64,000 bases of DNA from Pedobacter nototheniae (GTDB lineage Bacteria; Bacteroidota; Bacteroidia; Sphingobacteriales; Sphingobacteriaceae), in NCBI RefSeq assembly GCF_004335085.1, contig NZ_RQRS01000028.1, forward strand, positions 1 to 64,000, written 5' to 3'. A model generated the notes under the pieces. It saw only the letters and a program-made list of their open reading frames with translations, made no database searches and was not told the DNA's origin. The first letter of the stretch is position 1. Every line of letters begins with the position of its first letter. Made by a program: the position numbers and the translations under genes. Positions 39,333-49,900 of the stretch are shown here, in pieces.

Positions 39333-39605
39333 ATGAAAAAGAAAGTCGTTTTTATCTTATTTCTATTTGCTTTAACTTTTGCCATAACCCCTAAGGTTAA
39401 TGCGCAATGTGCCATGTGTAGCATTAATGCCGAGCAAGGTGTAAAAAATGGTAATACACAAGCAGAGGGATTAAACACTGGTGTTATTTATCTGTTATGT
39501 ATTCCATATTTAATGGCGATTATTGTTGGTGTGGTTTGGTATAAAAAATACCGTAAAAAGAACATTCAGATCAATATGAAAAATGAGCCAGTTAATTTAA
39601 ACTAA
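39333..39605 (+). CDS. Small membrane protein of unknown function
   Basis: 90 residues: signal peptide (KKKVVFILFLFALTFAITPKVNA), mature N-terminus QCAMCSINAEQG with a CxxC pair, one transmembrane helix (VIYLLCIPYLMAIIVGVVWY) and a basic tail. The CxxC at the mature N-terminus suggests metal or redox chemistry but no function is established. DUF983 follows 4 nt after its stop. Confidence 0.8.
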   Translation: MKKKVVFILFLFALTFAITPKVNAQCAMCSINAEQGVKNGNTQAEGLNTGVIYLLCIPYLMAIIVGVVWYKKYRKKNIQINMKNEPVNLN

Positions 39606-39609
39606 ATTT

Positions 39610-40005
39610 ATGGCTGATAAAACCTCGAAGCTATATGCAATAGTGCATGCAAAATGCCCGCATTGCCGCAGAGGCGATATTTTTACGGGTAGTATGTACG
39701 GTTTTAATATTCAGCATACAAAAGAAATTTGTAGCCATTGTGCACAAAGAATAGAAATAGAACCTGGTTATTTTTATGCCGCAATGTATGTAAGCTATGC
39801 TATGAATGTGATTGAAATGCTCATCGTTAGCTTTATTACCTATCTGCTTTGCGGGCCCTTAACGGATGATACCTTCTGGACGTATTTAATTGTAATTTTT
39901 GCTGGATGCTTTCTCTTATACCCGTTCAATTATCGGTATTCGAGAATCATTTTATTGCACGTTTTATCTCCAAATATCAAGTACAAACCATATTACGATA
40001 ATTAA
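39610..40005 (+). CDS. DUF983 membrane protein
   Basis: 131 residues. Two zinc-ribbon-like CxxC pairs (CPHCRRGDIF and CSHCAQRIEIEPGYFY), then two or three transmembrane helices. The conserved EPGYFYAAMYVSYA segment is the DUF983 signature. Function unknown; co-transcribed with the preceding small CxxC protein. Confidence 0.9.
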   Translation: MADKTSKLYAIVHAKCPHCRRGDIFTGSMYGFNIQHTKEICSHCAQRIEIEPGYFYAAMYVSYAMNVIEMLIVSFITYLLCGPLTDDTFWTYLIVIFAGCFLLYPFNYRYSRIILLHVLSPNIKYKPYYDN

Positions 40006-40069
40006 TTCCTAATTATCAATAACCAGTTTATACAGTTAACCCCTAAATTACCACGTTAACCAAAAAACT

Positions 40070-40732
40070 ATGCTTAAAAAAGACACCTTAAATTTTATTA
40101 AAGATGTTGCCGAAAACAACAATCGCGAATGGTTTGCCGAAAATAAATATAGATACGAAGAAGCTAAGGCAGATGTACTTAATCTAGTTACTTTGCTCAT
40201 CCCTGAAATTGCTAAAATTGATCCGTTAATATCTCCAGAAATAGATGCGAAGAAATGTTTATTGAGGATTTATCGTGATGTTCGTTTCAGCAAAAATAAA
40301 GACCCATACAAAAACAACTTTGGCATTTGGTTTTCTGCACGCAGCAAAGGCGGTAACGAGCCAGGTTATTACTTGCATATTCAACCGAAGCAATGTTTTG
40401 TAGCCGGAGGATATTGGATGCCCGATGCGCCACATATAAAACTAATTCGCCAGGAAATAGATTATAACATTAGCGACTTTAAAGAAATTATAAATCAAAA
40501 GGATTTTAAAAGCAATTTTAAATTGGGAACTGCAGGCGCTTTAAAAAATGCACCCAAAGGTTATGATCCAACCGATCCAAATATTGAATTTTTAAAATTA
40601 AAAAGTTTTGAAGCGTCCATGCAATTAGATGATGAAGAATTTTTTAAACCCACACTCGTTAATAAGTTGATAAGTTCTTTTAAAACAGTTCAACCATTAG
40701 TTGCATTTTTACGAAATGCCATTGACGCTTAA
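40070..40732 (+). CDS. DUF2461 (TIGR02453) family protein
   Basis: 220 residues, soluble. Family pattern: NFIKDVAENNNREWFAENK at the N-terminus, then RIYRDVRFSKNKDPYKNNFG and GYYLHIQP with GGYWMPD. Widespread in bacteria with no assigned activity. Stands in its own short unit. Confidence 0.92.
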   Translation: MLKKDTLNFIKDVAENNNREWFAENKYRYEEAKADVLNLVTLLIPEIAKIDPLISPEIDAKKCLLRIYRDVRFSKNKDPYKNNFGIWFSARSKGGNEPGYYLHIQPKQCFVAGGYWMPDAPHIKLIRQEIDYNISDFKEIINQKDFKSNFKLGTAGALKNAPKGYDPTDPNIEFLKLKSFEASMQLDDEEFFKPTLVNKLISSFKTVQPLVAFLRNAIDA

Positions 40733-40791
40733 CTATAGAGATTAGCTTGTAATTAACCATTTAAAAATAACCAACAACCAAAATAATTATA

Positions 40792-41631
40792 ATGAAAAAT
40801 ACCTTTCTTGCTTTTGCCATTCTACTATTTGTATCCTCAATAACTTCCTGTGTGGTTATGTCGCCAAAAAAATATAAGGCATTACTGGGTACAAAAGATT
40901 CTTTATATACGGCTTTTAATGAAGGACAAATTAAAATTGAGAATCTGGAGAGTGAAATCAAAAAATTAAAGAAAGATACTGCGTTAATGGGGGAGGAGTT
41001 ACGTGATATTCAAGGCCGTTACAATACTGTTGATGCTAACTATAAGAAATTAAAGAATAACAGTTCGTCAGAAATCACTAAACTATCTGGAGATTTAGCT
41101 GCGAGAGAAAAACGACTTAAAGAAGTAGAAGAAGTATTGCGTAAGCGTGATGAAGCAACTAATCAGTTGAGAGAAAAATTGCAACAAGCCTTATTAGGTT
41201 TTACTAAAAGTGGATTAACGGTTGATATTAGAAACGGAAAAGTATATGTTTCTTTAATGGATAAACTCTTATTTCCTTCGGGCAGTATTATTATTGATGA
41301 AAAAGGAAAACAAGCACTTGCACAGCTTGCAAAAGTTTTAAAGGAGCAGCCTGAAATTAATATTGCAGTTGAGGGGCATACCGATAATCAAAAGGTAAAT
41401 AACTTAGGACAGATTAAAGATAACTGGGATTTAAGTGTTTTAAGATCAACATCTGTAGTACGTTTTTTAACGGAGAGCGAAAAAGTTGAAGGTGTAAGAA
41501 TGACGGCTACGGGTAAAGGCGAGTTTCAACCGCTTGGGCCAAATACCGGTGCCGATGGAAGAAGTAAAAATAGAAGAATTGAAATTGTATTATCACCTAA
41601 ATTGGATGAACTATACAATTTAATTAAGTAA
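40792..41631 (+). CDS. OmpA-family peptidoglycan-binding lipoprotein
   Basis: 279 residues. Lipobox ITSCVVMS; coiled coil about residues 42-130 (heptads rich in Lys/Glu/Leu); C-terminal OmpA domain from about 150 (LFPSGSIIIDEKGKQALAQL; INIAVEGHTDNQ; GKGEFQPLGPN; SKNRRIEIVL) with the Asp and Arg that bind meso-diaminopimelate. Anchors the outer membrane to the wall. Confidence 0.92.
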   Translation: MKNTFLAFAILLFVSSITSCVVMSPKKYKALLGTKDSLYTAFNEGQIKIENLESEIKKLKKDTALMGEELRDIQGRYNTVDANYKKLKNNSSSEITKLSGDLAAREKRLKEVEEVLRKRDEATNQLREKLQQALLGFTKSGLTVDIRNGKVYVSLMDKLLFPSGSIIIDEKGKQALAQLAKVLKEQPEINIAVEGHTDNQKVNNLGQIKDNWDLSVLRSTSVVRFLTESEKVEGVRMTATGKGEFQPLGPNTGADGRSKNRRIEIVLSPKLDELYNLIK

Positions 41632-41643
41632 TTATAAATGATA

Positions 41644-41680
41644 AAAAAAGCCCCGACATTTATGCCGGGGCTTTTTTTGT
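41644..41680. terminator. Bidirectional terminator between convergent genes
   Basis: AAGCCCCG and CGGGGCTT pair around ACATTTATGC (with CAT/ATG continuing the stem); A run on the left, T run on the right. Serves the OmpA gene (+) and the ATPase gene (minus), whose stop is at 41683. Confidence 0.9.
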
Positions 41681-41682
41681 GC

Positions 41683-44268
41683 TTATGAATTTCGTTTATA
41701 TGATTTTAGAATTTTAAAAGTATGATCAAAATCTACTCCGTTTAAGTTTGCATAATCGGGCATGGAAATTTTGTGTACGGTTAAAAAATTCAATAACTCT
41801 TTAATCACATTTGATACCTCTTCGGTTGCATCTGTATGTTTAAGACAATCTATTTTGATTAACATTAAGGAAATTTCATACATTTTAAACTCATTTTTAG
41901 AAGCAAGTTTAATCCCTAAATCTATCTCATCACCAGCCTTGTCAAAATTATCGGTATAGTTATAAAAGTTGGCTTTAAATACATGAAAAGCCGTTATAAC
42001 AAATGGCGTATGGTAAGTATAATTTGAACTAATTATTTTTTCGAGGAACTGAATAATTCTTTGTGCCTTTTTAAAATAATGCAGCTGTAAATAAGTTTGG
42101 CCCAAAATAATTAATAGAAAAGGAGAGAAAACGGAAGACCGGATATAAAAGATATTTGGGTATTTATTTAAAATCGCCATTATAAACCTATGGCATTCTG
42201 CATAGTTTTTTTGAGAAAAAAGTGTGAGTAAAACTAATCTGTACGAAAGTATTTCTGCCGTAGTTAAATCCTCATTTTTTAGTGGTTTACTTTTATCTAT
42301 TTCCCGGCAAAGCGTTATAATTTTTTCCTCTAAAGTTTTACTTTCGTTTGGTTTATTATTAAGGTTATTATTAAAGTATAAAATCAAGTCATATAAGTTA
42401 ATCGGAAAAAGCTCACCTAACCTTTTATAATTTCTTTTTAAAAGCTGCATATTATTATTTAAGGCAGTTTTATCAAGGTCTATTAGGTAAATTACACATT
42501 CAATTACGTTAAGCATAATCTGAATATCTTCATTTAAAACATTGTCAGATATGCTTTTAATCGTTTCCTTATATAAGCTGCCCATTGTTCTACCCATCGT
42601 CATAATATCAATAAAATCGATATTAATAGTTTGCTTATTAAAGTTTGAATTGGGTTTGTTGAGCTCGTAACTAGCTACGTAGCATATAAAGTCGAAAGAA
42701 GTATTTTTTTCCAGATTGGTGAATGGAAGCTGAAAAATATTTTTTAGTTCAGCAATTTTATTTCTATTAATACAAAATCTAATGGTCCAGTTTAATATAT
42801 GATCCCGTAAATTAGATTGATCGCTAAAATTTTTCAAAATGTATTCGAAAAACTCCTTGCTAGGTTTGTACTGAAATTTCTCGGTAATTTGAATAAAGAT
42901 AAAATAGGTATAAATATCATTGTTCAAAAAGCGAATCACTTCGGTAGGAATAGAGGTACTCAATCTTTTTTCTTCGATGATAATACCTGTAAAAGTTAAT
43001 TCTTCGTAAGCATCGGGATAAGAAATGGCATAGTTTAAGATCTGTTCTTTTGATACCCTTAATCCTTTATTCCCTTGAGTTAAGCACTCACTAATTTTCT
43101 TAAGGATAAATATTTTCTCTGTACTCTTTTTAGAAAGGAAAACTTTTTTCTCTAAAAAATAGTTAATCAGCTCATAGCAAAGTAAAGGGTTTGACAGTTC
43201 GAACTGGTTGGCTTCACTTTTTAATTTATAATAAACCTGTAACCAAAAAGGCGTTTTAAATTGGTTAAGTAAACTTGGGTGAATATCCTGTTTACTAATT
43301 GTTTTACCCTCTATATTGCTCAATGTATATAATATTTCTTCTGTATTTAAAGAAGGAACATTGCTTAATACATCCGAATCGTAAAATAAACCATTATACC
43401 ACGTTTTAGTTAAAAAGGCAGAACCCGTTATTACTGGTTGTAAATTTATCCACGAATTTGTTCTTAACCCGAAAACGATTTTAAAGAAACTATTCTCCTC
43501 AATACTGCATAAAAAATCAATTAAAACTTTGAAATACCTACTTTTCATTAAGTATTCATCTATTCCATCGATAATTAACACAAAGCGTCCTTCCCGTTTT
43601 TCTGGGTTTTTCTTAAAAAAAGCAATTAACTCACTAACACTCCCAAATTTAAACTCCCTTAAAAACCAATCTTTAAAGGTAAGTCCATTTTGAATAACCG
43701 TATTTATACTTGCAGAATTGATTAATAAAACAATGTCGTTTTTATAAAGAGCATTTTCTGAATAAAAGAAATGCTCCACCAAATGAGCCAGCAAAATAGA
43801 TTTGCCATGCCCCGGTTGCGCACTAACTGTAGTGAATTGATAATTGTTTTTTAAGAAATATTCAAAATCCGGATAAAAAAAGCTTCGGTTAGAGGTAGAA
43901 GAAAACGGTACACCCGAATTATTCTTTTTTGCAATTAAGGAAGTATCGGTAATGGCATGGGTTTTAAGCTTTAAATTTTGCCATATACTTTGCACTGATG
44001 AAACCTGACTTTCCTTGTCTTTACAAAAAGAATCCCAATCAGAATAGCCAATATATTGCGAAAGGCTATTTAGAGTAAATAGAGAAAACTTATGTAAAGT
44101 GTTTGCAAATCCAAAAAACCGCTTTATTGTCGTTTCACTAACATAATTTTTAGTTTCTTGAAATACAAATTCAGAAATTACTTTACAATGCCCGGGGTCT
44201 ATATTTCTTAGACCAGACTTTATAAGTACAAACTTCCTTAGTTCCTGATGGAGTTCGTTAGCGTTCAT
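41683..44268 (-). CDS. Large STAND/NACHT-like P-loop ATPase with helical repeats
   Basis: 861 residues. N-terminal helical domain (1-85) has an HTH-like stretch (YVSETTIKRFFGF at 42-54, FTLNSLSQYIGYSDWDSF at 64-81) seen in other Bacteroidota proteins. Walker A is AQPGHGKS (150-157) and Walker B is RFVLIIDGIDEYL (228-240), with the double acidic pattern of NACHT/STAND ATPases. An Arg in LRTNSW could be a sensor. The C-terminal half is helical and TPR-like (LGQTYLQLHYFKKAQRIIQF). STAND proteins sense signals through the repeats and oligomerise on ATP; many prokaryotic ones are antiphage, others are regulators. No separate effector domain or neighbouring defence gene is seen, so the role is open. 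Confidence 0.82.
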   Translation of the reverse strand: MNANELHQELRKFVLIKSGLRNIDPGHCKVISEFVFQETKNYVSETTIKRFFGFANTLHKFSLFTLNSLSQYIGYSDWDSFCKDKESQVSSVQSIWQNLKLKTHAITDTSLIAKKNNSGVPFSSTSNRSFFYPDFEYFLKNNYQFTTVSAQPGHGKSILLAHLVEHFFYSENALYKNDIVLLINSASINTVIQNGLTFKDWFLREFKFGSVSELIAFFKKNPEKREGRFVLIIDGIDEYLMKSRYFKVLIDFLCSIEENSFFKIVFGLRTNSWINLQPVITGSAFLTKTWYNGLFYDSDVLSNVPSLNTEEILYTLSNIEGKTISKQDIHPSLLNQFKTPFWLQVYYKLKSEANQFELSNPLLCYELINYFLEKKVFLSKKSTEKIFILKKISECLTQGNKGLRVSKEQILNYAISYPDAYEELTFTGIIIEEKRLSTSIPTEVIRFLNNDIYTYFIFIQITEKFQYKPSKEFFEYILKNFSDQSNLRDHILNWTIRFCINRNKIAELKNIFQLPFTNLEKNTSFDFICYVASYELNKPNSNFNKQTINIDFIDIMTMGRTMGSLYKETIKSISDNVLNEDIQIMLNVIECVIYLIDLDKTALNNNMQLLKRNYKRLGELFPINLYDLILYFNNNLNNKPNESKTLEEKIITLCREIDKSKPLKNEDLTTAEILSYRLVLLTLFSQKNYAECHRFIMAILNKYPNIFYIRSSVFSPFLLIILGQTYLQLHYFKKAQRIIQFLEKIISSNYTYHTPFVITAFHVFKANFYNYTDNFDKAGDEIDLGIKLASKNEFKMYEISLMLIKIDCLKHTDATEEVSNVIKELLNFLTVHKISMPDYANLNGVDFDHTFKILKSYKRNS

Positions 44269-44370
44269 TAAATATAGAGATGGATGACTTTGCTAATGTC
44301 ATCATAATTTCACAATCATTGAAATGATTTTGATAAGAAAGATTTCTATGAATGAAATGAACGCGATGCC

Positions 44371-44378
44371 CAAATTTA
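44371..44378 (-). promoter_or_regulatory. Candidate -7 box for the STAND ATPase gene
   Basis: On the minus strand TAAATTTG, an exact TAnnTTTG match about 100 nt upstream of the start codon. No clear -33 TTG. Confidence 0.35.
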
Positions 44379-44420
44379 AGAATGAATAGTAATGGATAAA
44401 TAAGGTGATTGGTGTAGATG

Positions 44421-44428
44421 TAGATTTG
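44421..44428 (+). promoter_or_regulatory. Candidate -7 box for the giant adhesin gene
   Basis: TAGATTTG matches TAnnTTTG exactly and lies 72 nt before the ATG at 44501. A TTG at the normal -33 distance is missing. Confidence 0.35.
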
Positions 44429-44500
44429 TCATAATCATTTAATACTTGTAGTCTAATAGAAAACTATACTATTTATAGTATTTCCCTAATAAACGCTGAC

Positions 44501-46861
44501 ATGATGAAAAACTCTACCTCTCATCTCCTTAAAGGACGAATCTGCAATACGCTCGTATTTGCAATGATTACTTTATTAACGCTCTTAAATTCAAAATCGT
44601 ATGCGCAAACCAGAGTTTATGCAAATGAGGTAACTATCCAGAGCAATGTAACGGATCCTGGTAATGCTGTAACGCAGAGTACAACTACTTTTGCAACCGT
44701 TAATTCTTATGGAGGGCTGGCAGCAGGATTACTTGCCTATAATGGAGAATTGGAGTTAAAATATCCCAGTGTTGTTCCTGCAGGAACAACATCATATGTG
44801 AGAATAGATTTTGCTCCTGATGTTTTAAACGCTTTATTAGGAGGAAACCTCGGAGGACTTTTAGCCAATGTATTAGGGAACGTTGTGTTAGGAAATCACT
44901 CTTTTGAGATTGGGGCAAGAAATTCGAGTGGAACTACAATTATTAGTGGCTCAAGTACAACAGCCTTATCAAACCCTAGTTTACGATTAGTTAAAGATGG
45001 CAATGGATTTTTTTATGCCGCGATAACGCCAAATCAACCTTATGATAGGGTTTACATAAAAGATATAACAAAAGCACTATTGATAGGTGCTACAAACAAT
45101 ACAAAAGTATACTACGCTTTTTATGGAACAGGAATCGATCCTTGTGCACAAGCTTTTGCTACAGGTTACGAAGGAGATGGTTTAACCGTTGATGTTTTAG
45201 GTTTAGGCAAAGCCGGAGTAACAAATGCAGAAAGAGCTATAGATGCCGATCAAACCAATTACTCTGAAGTAAGTTTAGGTGCTTTAGGTGTAGCAGGATC
45301 AATCAGTCAAAATTTTTATTTTGAAACATTATCTAATGCAGGTGATGAATTTAATTTAAGATTTCAAACTTCAGCAGCATTATTAAATGCTGGACTTTTA
45401 AATAATATAACAGTAACAGCCTACAACGGCAATACCCAGGTATTTAGCCAACCTGCATCTACCTTATTAAATCTCGATTTATTAGGCTTGTTGCAAAATG
45501 GCCAGGTTGTATCCATTCCATTTGCACCACTCGTGCCCTTCGATCATGTTAAGGTAACTGTATCATCGCTGTTAAATGTAAATTTAACGCAAAGTATTTC
45601 CATTTACGGTTTAACACGATCAGCAGGGCGGCCAACATTTACTGCACCGGCAAGTAATGCGGTTTCTGTATGTTATAACACAAGTACTAATTTATCTGCA
45701 ACAACAACTGCTGCCAATGAATTAAGATGGTATGATGTTGTTGATGGAGGAACAGCATTGGCAACAACCGCTTATAATGGAACTTTTTCAACAGGTTTAT
45801 TAACTGCAAACAAAACTTATTATGTTGCTGCCAGAAGAATAGGATGTACAGCAGAATCTGGAAGGGTGCCTATTGTTGTAACCGTTAATCCGGCAATAGT
45901 TTTTAATACAACCACATTAAGCAATGCTACAGTAGGGTTTGCTTATACAAAACAAATTAATGCAGCAACTGGTGGCACACCAAATTATACATATACACTA
46001 GCAACTGGAAGTACACTACCAGCTGGATTAAGTTTATCTACAACTGGATTAATAACAGGCACACCAACTGTTGCAAATGATTACAGTTTTTCAATTACAG
46101 CAACAGATAGTAAAGGTTGCACGGTTACCACACCATTTACCCTAAAGGTAACCGCAACATTGGTTTTAACACCAGGTGCCTTGGTAAGTGGGGTTACTGG
46201 TACAGTTTATATTACGCAAACTATTCCTGCGGTAACGGGTGGTACTTCTCCATATGTTTATACTGCTACTAATTTGCCTCCAGGGTTAACATTTGATCCC
46301 GCAACGCGACAAATTTCTGGTACGCCAACGTTAAAAGGAACCTTTACAATTCCAGTAACTGCAACTGATGCTAATGGAAATTCGATTACATCTAATTATA
46401 CACTTAAAGTAACCGATCCATTAGTTCTGCCTACAACAACACTTGCAGGTGGAATTACAGGAACTGTTTATAATCCACAAATAATTCCTGCGGCTACAGG
46501 TGGTTCAGAACCTTTTACCTACTCTGCAACAGGACTTCCTCCGGGTTTAAGTTTCGATCCAACAACAAGAGCAATCACTGGAACACCTACACAGGCTGGT
46601 AATTATACCGTTGCGGTAACCGTTACTGATGGCGATGGAAAAACAATTACTACAAATTATCCATTAGCAGTAACCAACCCACTGGCACTTGCTACAACTA
46701 CCTTAGCGGATGGTACAGTTGGTGTAACTTATACGCCGCAAAATATTCCTGCGGCAACTGGCGGTGTCGGACCTTATACTTATACCGCTACTGGATTGCC
46801 TCCAGGTTTAAGTTTTAATCCGGCAACAAGAGCAATTACTGGAACACCAACGCAAGCCTGA
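44501..46861 (+). CDS. Giant repetitive T9SS-secreted protein, N-terminal part (ends at internal TGA)
   Basis: 786 codons up to an in-frame TGA at 46859-46861. Signal peptide near residues 14-36 (cleavage about SYAQ). Then two beta-rich modules (the second, nt about 45127-45625, recurs three more times in the 3' part), one Ig-like domain with WYDVVDGGTAL...YYVAARRIGC, and tandem putative-Ig (He_PIG) repeats of about 86 residues with GLPPGLSFDPTTRAITGTPT. The stop falls inside the fourth He_PIG repeat. The reading frame continues unchanged after it, so this and 46907-54655 were one gene of about 3,384 codons. Confidence 0.85.
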   Translation: MMKNSTSHLLKGRICNTLVFAMITLLTLLNSKSYAQTRVYANEVTIQSNVTDPGNAVTQSTTTFATVNSYGGLAAGLLAYNGELELKYPSVVPAGTTSYVRIDFAPDVLNALLGGNLGGLLANVLGNVVLGNHSFEIGARNSSGTTIISGSSTTALSNPSLRLVKDGNGFFYAAITPNQPYDRVYIKDITKALLIGATNNTKVYYAFYGTGIDPCAQAFATGYEGDGLTVDVLGLGKAGVTNAERAIDADQTNYSEVSLGALGVAGSISQNFYFETLSNAGDEFNLRFQTSAALLNAGLLNNITVTAYNGNTQVFSQPASTLLNLDLLGLLQNGQVVSIPFAPLVPFDHVKVTVSSLLNVNLTQSISIYGLTRSAGRPTFTAPASNAVSVCYNTSTNLSATTTAANELRWYDVVDGGTALATTAYNGTFSTGLLTANKTYYVAARRIGCTAESGRVPIVVTVNPAIVFNTTTLSNATVGFAYTKQINAATGGTPNYTYTLATGSTLPAGLSLSTTGLITGTPTVANDYSFSITATDSKGCTVTTPFTLKVTATLVLTPGALVSGVTGTVYITQTIPAVTGGTSPYVYTATNLPPGLTFDPATRQISGTPTLKGTFTIPVTATDANGNSITSNYTLKVTDPLVLPTTTLAGGITGTVYNPQIIPAATGGSEPFTYSATGLPPGLSFDPTTRAITGTPTQAGNYTVAVTVTDGDGKTITTNYPLAVTNPLALATTTLADGTVGVTYTPQNIPAATGGVGPYTYTATGLPPGLSFNPATRAITGTPTQA
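46859..46861 (+). other. In-frame nonsense codon in the giant gene
   Basis: The repeat sequence GTPTQAGNY (preceding repeat) becomes GTPTQA-stop-NY here. GGA to TGA is a single base change from a Gly codon, with no frame change on either side. Confidence 0.9.
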
Positions 46862-46906
46862 AATTATTCGGTTACGGTAACAGCTACTGATAGTCAAAGC
46901 AAAACA

Positions 46907-49900
46907 GTGAGCGCCAGTTATTCGTTAAAGGTTATTGGACAACTTTCTTTGCCATCGGCAACATTAGCAAACGGTGTAGTTGGCGATGTTTATACAACAC
47001 AAACCCTTCCAGCAGTTTCTGGTGGTACGGCTCCGTACACTTATTTGGCTACCAACCTCCCTCCGGGATTAAGTTTTAATACTGTAACCAGAGAAATATC
47101 AGGCACGCCAACAGTTGGTGGTAATTATACTATTTCTTTAACTGCTACAGATGCAAATAATAACAAGGTTAATACAGATTATACCATCTCGGTAACCGTT
47201 AAAGCTCCAGTTGTTGCAGGCGTAAGCGTTTGCGCAGGCAGTCCGGCTACGCTTAGCGTAAGTAATTTACAAACTGGTGTAACATATAATTGGTATGCAT
47301 CATCAGGAAGTACACCTTTAGCAACCAATAATGCAGGTACATTTGTAACACCTGCGGTAAGTGCACAAACAACATTTTATGTTGAGGCTGTATCGGGCAC
47401 AGCAGTGAGTAGTCGTACGGCGGTTACGGTTTCAATAAACCCACCTGCAACTCCAGCAGTGATAACAACCAATAATCAAGTTATAAATAGCGGTCAAACC
47501 ACTACATTATCTGCAACGGCAGATGCTGGAAATACAATTAACTGGTATGTAACAGCAACTGGAGGAACACAATTGGCTACAGGTGCATCATTTACAACAC
47601 CAGCTTTAACTACAACAACAACTTTTTATGTTGAAACCGTTAATGGTAATGGATGTACTAGTGCTAGCAGAGTACCAGTAACGGTTACAGTAATAACTGG
47701 ACCTGGAAATCCAAATTGTAATGCAGCAAATAGCCAAAATACAGGTATTACTGGTATTTGTTTATTGTGCGGTATTACTGGTCCTGGAAATTCTACAGAT
47801 GCAGATTTAACTAACTTTACCAGAATCTCACTTGCCGTTGGGGTAACATCAGTTGGCTATCAACAATTAATTTTCCCTGCAGCGGGTGCAGCTACAGATA
47901 GTATTCGCCTTGATTTAGCAACACCAACGGGATTACTTGATCTTGGCGTTTTAGGAAATATTACCGTTAACGTACTGAATGGATCAACCATTGTAAAAAC
48001 TTATCAACTAAATTCATCTTTATTAGATCTAAAACTTTTAAGTGGAAACCGTTTTACGGCTACCTTACTTGCAGGCGGGGTATATGACCGTGTTGAAGTA
48101 AGATTTGGCGCTTTAGTTTCTGCAATAACCAGTTTAGATATTTATGGTGCACAAATTATTTATCCTAACCCTACATTAACCGCTGGAAATCAAACCATCT
48201 GTTCGGGTAGTACAGCCACTTTAACGGCAACAGCAAACGGAGGCACAACGTTAAACTGGTACAGCGCTGCAACAGGTGGTACCTTATTAACTTCGGGCGG
48301 AACCTATACAACACCTGCTTTAACGGCAACAACAACTTATTATATAGAGGTATTAAAGGGAACTTGCGCTAACCCAACAAGAATTCCGGTAACTGTAACT
48401 GTTACACCAGTTTTAGCGGCACCAGTGCTTGCTCCAATAGCTGGAGCCTGCCAGGGTTCTTCTGCCACTTTATCGGTTAGTAACCCCGATGCAGCCATAA
48501 CTTACAATTGGTATGATGCAGCTACTGGCGGAAACCTTGTATTTACAGGATCTGTGTTTACAACCCCTGTTTTAAATGCCAATACCACTTATTATGTAGA
48601 GGCTTTACAAGGTACATGTATAAGTGCAACACGTACTGCAGCTGTGGTTACGGTAACACCAAGACCAGCGTTGGCTGTAATTACGGCATCTGCATCAACA
48701 GTTAGCCCAGGCCAAACAGCTATTTTAAATGCTGGACCTACAGATCCTAATGTTAGTTTTAAATGGTATACTAGTGCCAATGCAACTACCGCAGTTTACA
48801 CAGGTGATACTTATGTTACACCTCCATTAACCGCTACAACAACTTATTATGTAGAGTCGGTATCAAATACATCAGGATGTGTATCTGCAAGTCGTGTTCA
48901 GGTAACTATTACTGTAGATGGCGGCGGATCTTCAAATCCTGTTCCTTGCGAAGCGCCAGTAAGTCAAACCAGCGATGTAGTAGGAGTGGCTTTATTATCA
49001 GGTGTGTTTAATCCTAATTTAGCAATTGATAACGATACCCAAACGGCTTCTTCATTGGTAATGCCAGTGGGGGCTTTAGGTGCTTACGCTTATCAAACGG
49101 TTAAATTTGCTTCACTTTCAAGCGTAGGTGATACCGTACGTATGTTGGTTTCTACACCAGGAAAATTATTATCATTGGGCTTATTAAATGGTGCTCAGGT
49201 TACAACTTATAACGGCACAACGAGTAATAACGATACAAAATTATTAAATAACACTACATTATTAAATGTTCAATTATTAAGTGGCGATAGCCAGGCATTA
49301 ATCACATTTGTACCCACAGCAACATTTGATGGTATCGAATTGAGGTTAAACTCAGGATTGTTGGGTGCGCTAGCTTCTATAAACTTTAATTATGCACAAC
49401 GTGTAATGGTTGCACCAACAGTGGTATCGGCAAATGTTACTGCATGTTCTGGTCAAACTGCTCAATTAGAAGTTAGTAATCCATCAGCATTATTAACCTA
49501 TAGATGGTACGATGCTTCTGGAACTTATTTAACTGGTAAAGATGGAACAACGTTTACCACCCCAGCACTAACTGCAAATACTAAATATTATGTTTCGGGT
49601 GTATCAGCATCTGGTTGTGTAAGTTATAGAACGGTGGTTAATGTAACCATCAATCCTTTAGCTTCAGTACCAGAGTTATTAGCCCCAAATGTGAATACCT
49701 GTTTATCAACATCGGCAACGTTCCAGGTTAAAAACCCAGTTGTGGGTACTACTTATAACTGGTACAGTTCTTCAACATCAACAACTATTTTATTTACAGG
49801 TGATAAATTTAATACACCAACTGTTGTAGGCGGTACAAGTTACTTTGTAGAGGCAGTAAATAGTTGCGGTACAGCATCTGCAAGAACAGAAGCTATTGTT

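Noticed and set aside
46859..46861. Programmed recoding or selenocysteine at the internal TGA
   Set aside because: The aligned repeats have Gly, there is no visible selenocysteine element, and no slippery or readthrough context; a point mutation is simpler.
46859..46907. Frameshift or two independent genes
   Set aside because: The frame is unchanged across the stop and the He_PIG repeat continues directly after it.
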